DNA of 34,555 bases, taken from the NCBI GenBank assembly GCA_910583685.1, contig CAJTXY010000012.1:1-34555 (forward strand), given 5' to 3'. Below are positions 25,306 through 34,137 of this stretch, piece after piece. Origin of the DNA: an uncultured Bacilli bacterium. GTDB lineage: Bacteria > Bacillota_I > Bacilli_A > RF39 > UBA660. Position numbers and translations under genes: made by a program. The notes below the pieces were generated by a model, which had not been told where the DNA came from, ran no database searches, and saw nothing but the letters and a program-made list of their open reading frames with translations. Numbering within the stretch: the first letter of the stretch is position 1; each line of letters opens with the position of its first letter.

Positions 25306-27372
25306 ATGAAGAGAAAAATGAAAGTAGATATGAAAAAAATTCCTAAGAATATTAAAAATTATTGGAAAAGAGTAAAAAAAGAGCATTTAATAAAAGAATA
25401 CTGCAAAGACAATATATTATTTCTAACCTTTATCATTACTTGCACACTGAACTCGACAATGCTCAGATTTTTTACAATGCATACAATGGAGAATTATCTA
25501 GCGATAAAACCAATTCTAGCAGATGTTGCAATTTTAACGATCTTTGGTGCCTTTGGTTATTTATTTAAGCGAAAAAATCGTTTTGCCTACTATATGGCTC
25601 TAGAAATATTTTTTACCTTTATCTGTATGGTAAATTCAATTTACTATACCTTTTATACATCATTTGCCTCAGCCTCTATGCTATCTCTTACACAGTTTAT
25701 TGGCCCAGTAGGGGATGCTGTCGTAGAAAATGTTTTACAACTAAAGGATTTACTATATTTAATCGGTCCTATTATTTTAATAGTCATTCATATTATTTTA
25801 AAGAAAAAACAGTATTATTATAAAGCTGATCCTAAAAAAGAAAGAAAACAGCAAACATTAAAAACACTAATTGCGGGTGGCATCCTTATTGTAATCTTTA
25901 CAGTAACGCTAACTTCTCTAGATATTACAAGATTTGCAAAACAATGGAATCGTGAATATATTGTAATGCGTTTTGGAATCTATATTTATCAATTTAATGA
26001 TGTTGTGGCATCCCTTCAACCAAAGATTAATTCTATGTTTGGGTATGATAAAGCGAAGAAAAATTTTAATGAATACTTTGAAAAAAGAGAAGAAGAAAAG
26101 ACCAATGAATATAGTAATATATTCGAAGGAAAAAACGTAATTGCAATTCACGCCGAAAGCTTGCAGACAATAGCACTAAATCGTGAGTTCAATGGAGTAG
26201 AAGTAACACCAAATTTAAACCGAATTGCCAAAGAAGGAATGTATTTCTCGAATTTTTATTCACAGGTAAGTGTTGGAACCTCTAGTGACGCAGAACTTAC
26301 TTATAATACCTCTCTGATGCCAACACAAAGCGGTACAGCCTTTGTTTCTTACTTCGATCGTAAATATGTAGCAACCCCATCTTTATTAAAAGAAAAAGGC
26401 TATTATACATTTAGTATGCATGCCAATAATGCCGACTTTTGGAATAGAAGAACGATGCATCAAAGCTTAGGGTATGATAAATTTTATAGTAAAGAAACAT
26501 ACAAAGTAGAAAAAGAAAATACGATAGGCCTAGGTTTAAGCGATAAAGAATTTTTCAAACAATCAGTATCAAAATTGAAAAAAATAAAAGAAAAACACGA
26601 AAAATATTATGGCTTGTTGATTACACTTACAAATCACACCCCATTCTCTGATGTAGAAAAATATGATCCATATGAAGTAACAATCAAAGAAACTATAACA
26701 AAAGAAGATGGAACAACAGAAGAGGTAGTCTACCCATATATGGAAGGAACGAAACTAGGAAACTATTTCAAATCTGTCCATTATGCAGATGCCGCATTAG
26801 GACAATTCTTAGAGGAATTAGAAGCAAATGGCCTTTTAGATAATACGGTATTTGTTCTATATGGAGACCACGATGCAAGACTACCTAAAAAAGATTATCA
26901 ACGCCTATTTAATTATGATAAAGAGACAAATGGTCTATTAGATAAAGAAGATCCTGCTTATAAAGAATTTGACAGTTACCAATACGAATTAAACCGTAAA
27001 GTTCCATTCATTATCTGGACAAAAGATAAAAAATATGAAAAAGAAATTACAAATGTTATGGGAATGTATGATGTACTCCCAACCCTTGGTAATATGCTAG
27101 GTATTAAAAATAAGTATGCATTAGGACACGATATATTTAATATCAAGGAAAATAATATTGTAGTATTTCCAAATGGAAATTGGTTAACAAATAAAATATA
27201 TTACAATAGTCAAAAAGGAGAATACTTATCACTAGATGGGGAAGCTATTAATGAAGAGTATATTAATGAGAAAAACAAATATTCAGAAGACCTTCTAAAT
27301 ATATCAGATAATATTATTGTATTTGATTTATTAAATGAAAGTAAATTTGAAAATAATAAAGAGGGGAGTTAA
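25306..27372 (+). CDS. LTA-synthase family glycerol-phosphate transferase / sulfatase-fold membrane enzyme
   Basis: LtaS-type enzymes polymerise glycerol phosphate from phosphatidylglycerol outside the membrane. 688 residues: basic N-terminus, about five membrane helices (~36-205), then a sulfatase-like catalytic domain (~265-610). The metal and nucleophile residues are in place: E284 in IAIHAESLQ, T325 in VGTSSDAELTYNTSL, and D521-H522 in LYGDHDARL; a further H in MHANNADFW fits the family. Its level of divergence leaves open a teichoic-acid primase or sulfatase-like role instead of bulk LTA synthesis. Two ATGs overlap at 25301 and 25306; the second keeps the frame. It is followed by a small gene in the same unit. 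Confidence 0.9.
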   Translation: MKRKMKVDMKKIPKNIKNYWKRVKKEHLIKEYCKDNILFLTFIITCTLNSTMLRFFTMHTMENYLAIKPILADVAILTIFGAFGYLFKRKNRFAYYMALEIFFTFICMVNSIYYTFYTSFASASMLSLTQFIGPVGDAVVENVLQLKDLLYLIGPIILIVIHIILKKKQYYYKADPKKERKQQTLKTLIAGGILIVIFTVTLTSLDITRFAKQWNREYIVMRFGIYIYQFNDVVASLQPKINSMFGYDKAKKNFNEYFEKREEEKTNEYSNIFEGKNVIAIHAESLQTIALNREFNGVEVTPNLNRIAKEGMYFSNFYSQVSVGTSSDAELTYNTSLMPTQSGTAFVSYFDRKYVATPSLLKEKGYYTFSMHANNADFWNRRTMHQSLGYDKFYSKETYKVEKENTIGLGLSDKEFFKQSVSKLKKIKEKHEKYYGLLITLTNHTPFSDVEKYDPYEVTIKETITKEDGTTEEVVYPYMEGTKLGNYFKSVHYADAALGQFLEELEANGLLDNTVFVLYGDHDARLPKKDYQRLFNYDKETNGLLDKEDPAYKEFDSYQYELNRKVPFIIWTKDKKYEKEITNVMGMYDVLPTLGNMLGIKNKYALGHDIFNIKENNIVVFPNGNWLTNKIYYNSQKGEYLSLDGEAINEEYINEKNKYSEDLLNISDNIIVFDLLNESKFENNKEGS

Positions 27373-27375
27373 TAT

Positions 27376-28002
27376 ATGAAATTAAAGAAAAGTGTTAAGA
27401 GGTTTTTGTTATTGCTGGCTATTATCGTAATTGCCTTAGTCGGTTTCTTAACATATTCCTTTATAACAAAAGAAAGCAAAGTAGAAGAGGTAAAAGTCTT
27501 AAAAGAAATTAAAGGTTATGGGTATAAGCTAAAAGATAATAAAAGTGACGCCTATAAAAAACTATTTGCCTCCCTTGAAAAAGAGCTAGGAAAAAGCAAA
27601 GTAGAGGAAGAGAAGTATGTGGAGTTAATTTCTGAAATGTTTATTCTAGACTTCTACTCATTAGAAGAAAAGGTTGCTAAGACGGATGTAGGTGGAGTAG
27701 ACTTTGTATATCAAGAAGTATTAGAAAATTTCTTAGAAAATGCAGAAAATACATTATACAAGTATGTGGAAAGTGACATTTATAAGCAAAGAAAACAAGA
27801 TTTACCAAATGTAAAAGAAGTAAAAATTGAGAGCATAAAAAATGAAACTTTTGCCTATCTTGACCAAAATGATGATAATGCTTTTATTGTAGAAGCGAGT
27901 TGGACATATAAGGATGAAAAGAAAGCTGCCGATTATCAAAATAGTGCTACCTTAGTATTTATTCACAATGGAAAACGTCTAGATTTAGTAGAGTTAAAGT
28001 AA
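27376..28002 (+). CDS. Small membrane-anchored extracellular protein, function unknown
   Basis: 208 residues: basic N-terminus, one membrane helix (~10-30, FLLLLAIIVIALVGFLTYSF) without a lipobox cysteine, then a ~175-residue extracellular region. Lysine/glutamate-rich helices (YKKLFASLEKELGKSKVEEE, LISEMFILDFYSLEEKVAK, VGGVDFVYQEVLENFLENA) precede a small beta-rich end (FIVEASWTYKD ... LVFIHNGKRLDLVELK), a pattern that could be an NTF2-like fold. Similar unnamed proteins are common in gut Bacillota as I recall. It starts three bases after the LtaS-family gene with AGGGGAG upstream, so the two are co-expressed. Function not assigned. Confidence 0.85.
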   Translation: MKLKKSVKRFLLLLAIIVIALVGFLTYSFITKESKVEEVKVLKEIKGYGYKLKDNKSDAYKKLFASLEKELGKSKVEEEKYVELISEMFILDFYSLEEKVAKTDVGGVDFVYQEVLENFLENAENTLYKYVESDIYKQRKQDLPNVKEVKIESIKNETFAYLDQNDDNAFIVEASWTYKDEKKAADYQNSATLVFIHNGKRLDLVELK

Positions 28003-28030
28003 GATAGAAGAAAAACTATCTTCTTTTTTT
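28001..28030 (+). terminator. Terminator of the LtaS-family operon
   Basis: Arms AAGATAG (28001-28007) and CTATCTT (28016-28022) with an eight-base loop, then CTTTTTTT. It begins in the stop codon of the preceding gene and faces the minus-strand terminator at 28058-28079. Confidence 0.85.
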
Positions 28031-28057
28031 GAAAAATAAAAAAAGATAATGGCAAAG

Positions 28058-28079
28058 AAAAAAGATACGAAACGTATCT
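28058..28079 (-). terminator. Terminator of the minus-strand LCP gene
   Basis: On the minus strand the arms AGATACG and CGTATCT (28073-28079, 28063-28069) close a three-base loop and run into six T (28063-28058). The hairpin overlaps the TAG stop, so there is no space for a lost coding tail. Confidence 0.82.
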
Positions 28080-30069
28080 ATTCATCGGGCTCTTCTCCAC
28101 CTGTACTAGGTAGTGAAGGCTCCTTATCAGGATCTTCCTTAGGAGGAGTCTCTTCTTCAGGATCCTTCTGTTCATCAGATGAAATAGGAGGATCTTTTTC
28201 TGTTGGTTTTTTTATACTACTAGAATCATTATTTGGTTTTGTAGTAGTGTTAGAAGAACTAGAACCACCCAAAGTTAGAATAACAGAACCACTTAATTTA
28301 TCAATTCTTTTATTTGCAGGTTGAGACTGTTTGATAACATAACCATTTCCACCAGTAAATGTAACATTGATGCCATTCCGTCTTGCCCAACTACTAGCAG
28401 CCTCACGACTATCTCCCGAAAAATCAGGGAGTAACGAATAAGTATAAGTTGTCTTATAAGGACCATAACCTATAATTTCTTTTTCATAAGGTTCATTAAT
28501 AGAAAAATGGAATTCCTTAATGATTTTATGCTCTTCCAATTCAAGATTTTCCTTCATTGCTCTAACAATATCTTTTTTACTATCCTTATTGGGAATATAG
28601 TTCCAAAGAACCATCCTCATATTCTCATCATAAATCATTTGCCCATCACCTTGTAGATATAGCTGTTCCATTGAAATAATATCAGAGTCATCTTTACTAA
28701 GACTTTTTGCCAAAATATCTTTTCCGATATTATAAAAGGAGAGAATTTGTTGGGTAGAAAGATTAGTATCTAAGTTATTAGAAACCGTATTAAAGATATT
28801 CATAAACTGCGAAATACTAGTAATTGTTTTCATTTTATTTAAAATTCCCTGAATAACAATCTGTTGATTCTGTCCACGGTCAATATCACCATTAGCAAGC
28901 TGCTTTCTATTACGTGATAGAACAAGGGCACCCTCACCATTTAAATGCTGCATTCCTTCATCAATACAAATTTCTTCTCCACGGGAAGAATCATCAGTAC
29001 ATAAATGAGCAGGAACCTCAACATCAATACCTCCAATAGCATCTACTAAATGTACAAGTCCTTTAAAATTAACCTTTGCATAATAATCAATCTTAATTCC
29101 AAAATAATCTTCAATTGTTTGCATCATACAATCAGTTCCCTGCCAAGCAGCATGTGTTATTTTATTCTCATATTTGCCACTAAAGCAAGAAATTGGTACA
29201 TAACTATCTCTTGGTATACTAAGCATAGTAGCATTTAAAGTCTTAGGATTAAAAGTAACTAGCATCAAAGAGTCACCATTTGCAACTGCATTTTTATCAA
29301 GACCTTCTTCAGTAGAATCAATCCCCATTAAAAGAATTGTAAACGGCTCTTTAATTGATTTTCCAGTAGAACCAGTTTCTCTTTTACTAACAGAAGACTT
29401 TAACATCTTTTTTTCTTTTTTTAGAATAACCTTTGTTTCATCACTAATATTTGCATAGTCTGGAATACTACTATATAAAGTAACATAATCACTACTTAGA
29501 AAAATAGCATCGATCTCTCCAGCATAAAGTCCACTTAACATTTCCGTATAAGAATCAAATTGTTTTATCTTATTATCATCTTTTAAATTTTTTTCTTTAA
29601 TTACTTCTTGCGGAATTATATAACCTTCAGGAGATGACTTATCATCCAAAATTCCTATTGTATAACCATCTAATTCAGCTACTTTAGAGGCTTTATCATC
29701 TTTCTTAACAACTAAGCTAGAAGAATAGGTAACCCATTTCTTATTAATACCACTGACAGTACCATAAAGATAATAGATAACACCGCCAATAACAAGATTA
29801 ATCAGTAAATAAAAAATCATAAATAGAATAAATACAATATGGTGAGATTCCTTTTTTGTTTTTCTCTTCACTATTTTTCTTGTTCTAAAAAAAAGTATAA
29901 AGTCAATTAGAAGAAAAATCCCAATTACAATATAACGAATTAAATTTTCGATAGAATCAAGTAAAAATATATTATAAATTGCAAATCCACTTACGATTAA
30001 TGTTAGAATAAATAAAATTAAAATAGGTATTCTATTTTTTTCTTTTTTCTTTTTCTCAGTCTTTTCCAT
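28078..30069 (-). CDS. LCP-family wall-polymer ligase with PASTA-like domain and C-terminal LPSTG
   Basis: 663 residues. Cytoplasmic basic start, three membrane segments (~14-36, 42-60, 78-103), an accessory extracellular region (~130-220) with GYTIGILDDKSSP and LYAGEIDAIFLSSDYV, the LCP domain (~255-470) with NGDSLMLVTFNPKTLNATML, SIPRDSYVPI, VDAIGGIDVEVP and GALVLSRNRKQLANGDIDRG, then a PASTA-like module (~545-602: LPDFSGDSREAASSWARRNG ... SQPANKRI) and a 61-residue tail of Pro, Asp, Glu and Ser. The tail ends LPSTGGEEPDE: the LPSTG (653-657) matches a sortase signal, but there is no hydrophobic segment or basic tail after it. The catalytic arginines expected of LCP enzymes are present. It has its own promoter and terminator, on the opposite strand to its neighbours, and probably attaches a second wall polymer. 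Confidence 0.93.
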   Translation of the reverse strand: MEKTEKKKKEKNRIPILILFILTLIVSGFAIYNIFLLDSIENLIRYIVIGIFLLIDFILFFRTRKIVKRKTKKESHHIVFILFMIFYLLINLVIGGVIYYLYGTVSGINKKWVTYSSSLVVKKDDKASKVAELDGYTIGILDDKSSPEGYIIPQEVIKEKNLKDDNKIKQFDSYTEMLSGLYAGEIDAIFLSSDYVTLYSSIPDYANISDETKVILKKEKKMLKSSVSKRETGSTGKSIKEPFTILLMGIDSTEEGLDKNAVANGDSLMLVTFNPKTLNATMLSIPRDSYVPISCFSGKYENKITHAAWQGTDCMMQTIEDYFGIKIDYYAKVNFKGLVHLVDAIGGIDVEVPAHLCTDDSSRGEEICIDEGMQHLNGEGALVLSRNRKQLANGDIDRGQNQQIVIQGILNKMKTITSISQFMNIFNTVSNNLDTNLSTQQILSFYNIGKDILAKSLSKDDSDIISMEQLYLQGDGQMIYDENMRMVLWNYIPNKDSKKDIVRAMKENLELEEHKIIKEFHFSINEPYEKEIIGYGPYKTTYTYSLLPDFSGDSREAASSWARRNGINVTFTGGNGYVIKQSQPANKRIDKLSGSVILTLGGSSSSNTTTKPNNDSSSIKKPTEKDPPISSDEQKDPEEETPPKEDPDKEPSLPSTGGEEPDE

Positions 30070-30097
30070 CTTATCCCTCCAATTCTAACTATTCTTT

Positions 30098-30126
30098 ATT
30101 ATATCGAACAATCGAGCATTAATCAA
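30098..30126 (-). promoter_or_regulatory. Sigma-A promoter of the minus-strand LCP gene
   Basis: Read on the minus strand: TTGATT (30126-30121), 17-base spacer, consensus TATAAT (30103-30098). The inverted repeat GCATT-AATC-AATGC (30116-30129) spans the -35 and might be an operator. GGAGGG precedes the ATG at 30069. The 167-base gap to the next gene holds this promoter and the divergent one below. Confidence 0.78.
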
Positions 30127-30197
30127 TGCCTTTTCGTAAAATGGAGGTGTCAAATAATAAAAATAAAGACTACTTTCTATACTTTTTTGTCGATAAT

Positions 30198-30206
30198 TGT
30201 TATAAT
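30198..30206 (+). promoter_or_regulatory. Extended -10 promoter of the GH73 protein
   Basis: TG at 30198-30199, one base, then consensus TATAAT at 30201-30206. No good -35 lies at 16-18 bases, so recognition would rest on the extended -10. AGGAGG (30222-30227) and ATG 30237 follow. Confidence 0.6.
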
Positions 30207-30236
30207 AGAATAGAAAAGAATAGGAGGTAGCATAGA

Positions 30237-33200
30237 ATGAAAAAAAGTTGTTTTATAATTTTAGTTTTCACCTGCTTCTTATTTTTATCTCCTTCAAAAA
30301 CAGAGGCCTTAACAAAAGCAGAATATAGTTCTCGTAACATTTGCGGAGAGGGAAAATATGAATTAGCAGGTGCACATACTGATGGAATAGCAGACTTTGT
30401 ATCTTGTCATAATAGTTTTTATGATGCCCACAATGCAATGATTAGTATTGGAGCAGACGACTTAATTATTTTCGAAAGAAAAAATGGAGTCACCTCCTTA
30501 GTAGATGCTCAATATGCATTAATGGATTTAACAGTAAACCCAAAAGCAATAACCTATTATTATGCAGATGAGCGTGATGAGACAACTCCAAACAACTATA
30601 TGGACAATGGCTCAGCCTATGGAGGAGTAGATGGTGCTTTTCTATCTGTAAATATTCCTAATAAAGTAGCTCATTTAAAAACGGCAGGTTATGATGGTTG
30701 GGTCAATCCAGGAGATTATGAAATTGTACCAATCAATTGGGTAAAATCATCTACAAGCTATACAATTACAAATGAGCATATAAAACATAATTATGTTGCC
30801 AAAATTCAAAATACATATAATGGAAGTTCAGGAAGAATCCTTGGCCCAAAACCAGAGGGAATAAATGCAGGAACTTATTATAGTTATGATGGAAAATATT
30901 TTTATCAAAATCGTCTTGATATGTTAAAAGATTATAAAAATAATACACATTCAAGAGCAGTAAATAGTAATAATCCTTATTATAATTATTATCTATATTT
31001 ACCAAATCATTCAAAAACTGCATATTCAAGTATGAACATAGATTCTTATATTAGAGATGCCCTAGGGTATAAACAAGATGTATATGGTGATAAAGCAAAA
31101 GATGGAACTTCTAGAATATATGGAAAAGGAACTTTTTTCTATTATGCTCAGGAAAAATTTGGTGTAAATGCAATCCTTTCTCTAAGTCTAAGTAGAAATG
31201 AAACAGCGAATGGTCGAAGTGAACTTGCCATTAATAAAAATAATGGTTTCGGTCTGGATGCAGTAGATTCTAATCCGATAGGGGGAGCAAGATGGTACCC
31301 AAGTTTTGCCTCTAGTATTCTAGGTTATGCTTCTAAATGGGTTACTTACGGTTATGCCAATCCATTTGATAGTAGATATCGTAGTAATGTCTTTGGAAAT
31401 AAAGGACTAGGTATGAATGTAAAATATGCCTCAGATCCATACTGGAGTGAAAAAATGGCTTCTAATTATTATGCATTAGACAATTACTATGGATTCCAAG
31501 ACTATAATTACTATCAATTAGGAGTAAATAATACAGCAGGAATTGCCGCAAGAAAAGAACCAAGGAATAATGCTAGTGTGATCTATAATCTAAATTATTT
31601 AGATACACCATTTATTATTACAGAAGAAGTAACAGGAGACAATGTAAATGGAAATAATAAGTGGTATAAAATAGTAAGTGACTTAAACATTGATGCCAAT
31701 GGAAATCAGTTGTATGCTTATAGTGATTATAATTGGAACTCAGCATATGTCTATGTTCCCGCATATTATGTAACAAAGATTAATAAAGGAAAATATGGTT
31801 ATATCTCACCAAATAATGTAACCGCTTATAAAGATAGTAAATACACATATGATTTATATGAAGTATATGATGAAGAGCTAAAAGCAAACAAATTTGTTCC
31901 TAAAGTGGGACAAATTACGAAAAATACCTCATATTATTATGATGCTTCTCTAAGCCAAAAGACTTCTAAAACAGTCTTAAAAGGTAAATATGTTATGGTA
32001 TATAGTGCAGCATATAATGAGCAGAAAAAAGCAGTTGCTTATTTAGTAACATCAAATTATAAATGGGATCAAAAAGAATGGGTGTCTGCAGATAGTATTC
32101 GTTTTGTTAGTGGGTACTATGGAAAAGAGACAGTAAATCTTAGTGGACAATACGCATGGGTAAACTACAATACTGTAGATTCTTCTTCTACCGTGATTAG
32201 TGGACAATATCACAATAGTTATTTCCCAATACTAGAGACAGTAAATGCAAATGGTAAAGTTTGGTTTAAGATACCAGTCAACTTAGAAGGAAACGATAAT
32301 AGTTTTGGCTACATTTTAGAAAAAGATACACAAGCAGGGGTCTCAGTATATTACAGTGATGGAAAAACAACAGATGTTCCAGCGACAAATAATGAATCTC
32401 CAGTTATTACTGCTAGTGATAAAACTCTGTTAGAAGGAGAAGAATTTGATGCGAAGAAAGATGTAAAAGCATCCGATAAAGAAGATGGAGATCTAACAGA
32501 AAAAATTATAATAGAGTCTAATAATGTAGATACTAAGAAAGCAGGAATCTATTACATAACATACTGTGTAACAGATAAAGAAGGAGCGACAACCACAAAG
32601 AGAATAACGGTTACTGTACTAAAGAATGAAGATCCAATCTTCAATATAGAGGACAAAATAATCTCACAAGGTCAAACATTTGATCCATTAAATGGAGTTA
32701 GTGTATCTGATAAAGAAGATGGAGATCTAACAAGTACATTGCAAGTAATTAAAAATACAATAGATATTAATAAAATTGGCAAGTATGAAGTAACTTATCA
32801 AGTAACGACAAAACAAAATCAAACCTTTACAAAGACGATTACTGTCGAAGTAAGGGAAGATCAAGTACCAGTAATAGAAGCTCAAAATAGAATCATAACT
32901 ATAAATAGCGAGTTTAATCCTTTAGAAAGTGTAAGAGCCTATGATTATGAAGATGGAGATTTAACAAGTCAAATAAGAGTAATCAAAAATACAGTAGACT
33001 CTAAGAAAGTAGGAGTTTATTCAGTAATTTATGAAGTAAAAGATTCACATCAACATATAACAACATTGGAAATTAATGTAGAAGTAACCGAAAAAAAACT
33101 AATAGAGAAAAAAGGGGACTTTCACTTAGAAAATCTAGTATGGAATAAAATAACCCAAAAATATAATATAACAGGTTACTTAAAAATTCTTGGAATTGAT

Positions 33201-34034
33201 AATAAAAAAGATACAAATATTAAATATGAATTAGTGTTAATAAGTAAAACAGATGGAAAAAGTACATATAAAGTTCCAGTAGATAGACTGTTGAATAATC
33301 ATCCATTTCCAATTGAAAAAGAAGAAGGAAAAGATTATTCTTATAGTTGGTTTCAAGGAGACTTAAATTTATCTAATATTCCTCAAGATGATTATGATTT
33401 ATATATGAAAGCCTCTACAGATGAGTATTATACATATCAAGTAGTAAGTAACTTATTTAACAATAAAATTGAAAAACGTGCAGAGGATGGCAATAAGGGT
33501 TATAGCTTCAAAGTAAATCTAAATCTAAAAGCAAAAAGTGTGGAACTTAGTATTAGAAACGGAAGTCTAATTACTTCACAGTACTCAACTAATTATCGTA
33601 ATATGATCAATAATTATGATTCAATTCAGTTTGAAAACCAAAAGTTACATCTAGTAGGAACTTCTTATAATTATGGTGAAAGTTATGAAGATAGTAATCT
33701 TATTTCTAGAAAACTGTATATAGAAAATACGAAGACGTTTAAACGATATTCTTATGATTTGGGTTCTACAAAAGATGGTAGTTATCAAGTTTCGGCTACA
33801 GATAAAAAGGCAAAGGATTATGTTTGGTATGACAAGCTAGTTGATATTTCAAATTTAGAAAAAGGAACATATTCATTACAAGTATATACGAAAGTGAACC
33901 AAACTGCAGACTATGGAGAAATTGTTGATATCTTTGGTAGTATTGATGAAGTAGAAACAACAATTGATGGAAAAAAATATAAGATAGTGTTAAACAAAAA
34001 TAGGGCAAATAGAATTGAATTAATCGTATCATAG
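30237..34034 (+). CDS. Large secreted GH73-type glucosaminidase with SH3-like and Ig-like repeats
   Basis: 1265 residues, probably a peptidoglycan hydrolase. A signal peptide (~1-24; hydrophobic core FIILVFTCFLFLSP, cut near TEA) is followed by an unassigned region (~27-275). The glucosaminidase core (~278-430) has GKGTFFYYAQEKFGVNAIL and NETANGRSELA with candidate catalytic E322. SH3-like beta modules (~440-710) contain GIAARKEPRNNASVIYNL and repeats of tyrosine-rich strands. Three Ig-like DUF5011-type repeats lie at ~722-795, 799-874 and 877-951, each with the motif DxEDGDLT. The C-terminal ~300 residues form two further beta-rich domains not recognised. No LPXTG or C-terminal membrane helix is present, so it is secreted or held by wall binding. 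Own promoter and terminator. The GH73 call is firm in motif but not tested by alignment. Confidence 0.88.
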   Translation: MKKSCFIILVFTCFLFLSPSKTEALTKAEYSSRNICGEGKYELAGAHTDGIADFVSCHNSFYDAHNAMISIGADDLIIFERKNGVTSLVDAQYALMDLTVNPKAITYYYADERDETTPNNYMDNGSAYGGVDGAFLSVNIPNKVAHLKTAGYDGWVNPGDYEIVPINWVKSSTSYTITNEHIKHNYVAKIQNTYNGSSGRILGPKPEGINAGTYYSYDGKYFYQNRLDMLKDYKNNTHSRAVNSNNPYYNYYLYLPNHSKTAYSSMNIDSYIRDALGYKQDVYGDKAKDGTSRIYGKGTFFYYAQEKFGVNAILSLSLSRNETANGRSELAINKNNGFGLDAVDSNPIGGARWYPSFASSILGYASKWVTYGYANPFDSRYRSNVFGNKGLGMNVKYASDPYWSEKMASNYYALDNYYGFQDYNYYQLGVNNTAGIAARKEPRNNASVIYNLNYLDTPFIITEEVTGDNVNGNNKWYKIVSDLNIDANGNQLYAYSDYNWNSAYVYVPAYYVTKINKGKYGYISPNNVTAYKDSKYTYDLYEVYDEELKANKFVPKVGQITKNTSYYYDASLSQKTSKTVLKGKYVMVYSAAYNEQKKAVAYLVTSNYKWDQKEWVSADSIRFVSGYYGKETVNLSGQYAWVNYNTVDSSSTVISGQYHNSYFPILETVNANGKVWFKIPVNLEGNDNSFGYILEKDTQAGVSVYYSDGKTTDVPATNNESPVITASDKTLLEGEEFDAKKDVKASDKEDGDLTEKIIIESNNVDTKKAGIYYITYCVTDKEGATTTKRITVTVLKNEDPIFNIEDKIISQGQTFDPLNGVSVSDKEDGDLTSTLQVIKNTIDINKIGKYEVTYQVTTKQNQTFTKTITVEVREDQVPVIEAQNRIITINSEFNPLESVRAYDYEDGDLTSQIRVIKNTVDSKKVGVYSVIYEVKDSHQHITTLEINVEVTEKKLIEKKGDFHLENLVWNKITQKYNITGYLKILGIDNKKDTNIKYELVLISKTDGKSTYKVPVDRLLNNHPFPIEKEEGKDYSYSWFQGDLNLSNIPQDDYDLYMKASTDEYYTYQVVSNLFNNKIEKRAEDGNKGYSFKVNLNLKAKSVELSIRNGSLITSQYSTNYRNMINNYDSIQFENQKLHLVGTSYNYGESYEDSNLISRKLYIENTKTFKRYSYDLGSTKDGSYQVSATDKKAKDYVWYDKLVDISNLEKGTYSLQVYTKVNQTADYGEIVDIFGSIDEVETTIDGKKYKIVLNKNRANRIELIVS
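32475..32732 (+). repeat. Near-identical DNA in two Ig-like repeats of the GH73 protein
   Basis: GATAAAGAAGATGGAGATCT plus the next four bases are identical at 32475-32498 and 32709-32732 (234 bases, 78 codons apart). The third repeat near 32945 keeps the protein motif EDGDLT but has diverged in DNA. Confidence 0.8.
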
Positions 34035-34035
34035 A

Positions 34036-34077
34036 AAAGAATGGAGAGAGTAAGAGCAAAAATCTACATTCTTTTTT
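34036..34077 (+). terminator. Terminator after the GH73 protein gene
   Basis: Outer arms AAAGAATG (34036-34043) and CATTCTTT (34067-34074), extended inward by AGA/TCT after one mismatch, with a T run to 34077. Separates this gene from spoVS. Confidence 0.75.
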
Positions 34078-34105
34078 ACATATAAAAAAATACTTCTCAT
34101 ATATT

Positions 34106-34111
34106 TATAAT
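34106..34111 (+). promoter_or_regulatory. Possible -10 box of spoVS
   Basis: TATAAT at 34106-34111, 27 bases before the start codon, but no good -35 is visible at 16-18 bases. I also see no clear sigma-H pattern, which drives spoVS in Bacillus subtilis. Confidence 0.35.
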
Positions 34112-34137
34112 GATAAAAAATATAAGGAGGAAATATT

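Noticed and set aside
28078..28095. Frameshift that removed a sortase anchor from the LCP protein
   Set aside because: The stop is followed directly by a terminator hairpin in all frames, leaving no hydrophobic coding tail downstream.
28049..28324. 91-codon plus-strand frame opposite the LCP tail
   Set aside because: Ser/Gly-rich translation is the antisense of the Pro/Asp/Glu/Ser tail; it crosses both terminators and has no ribosome site.
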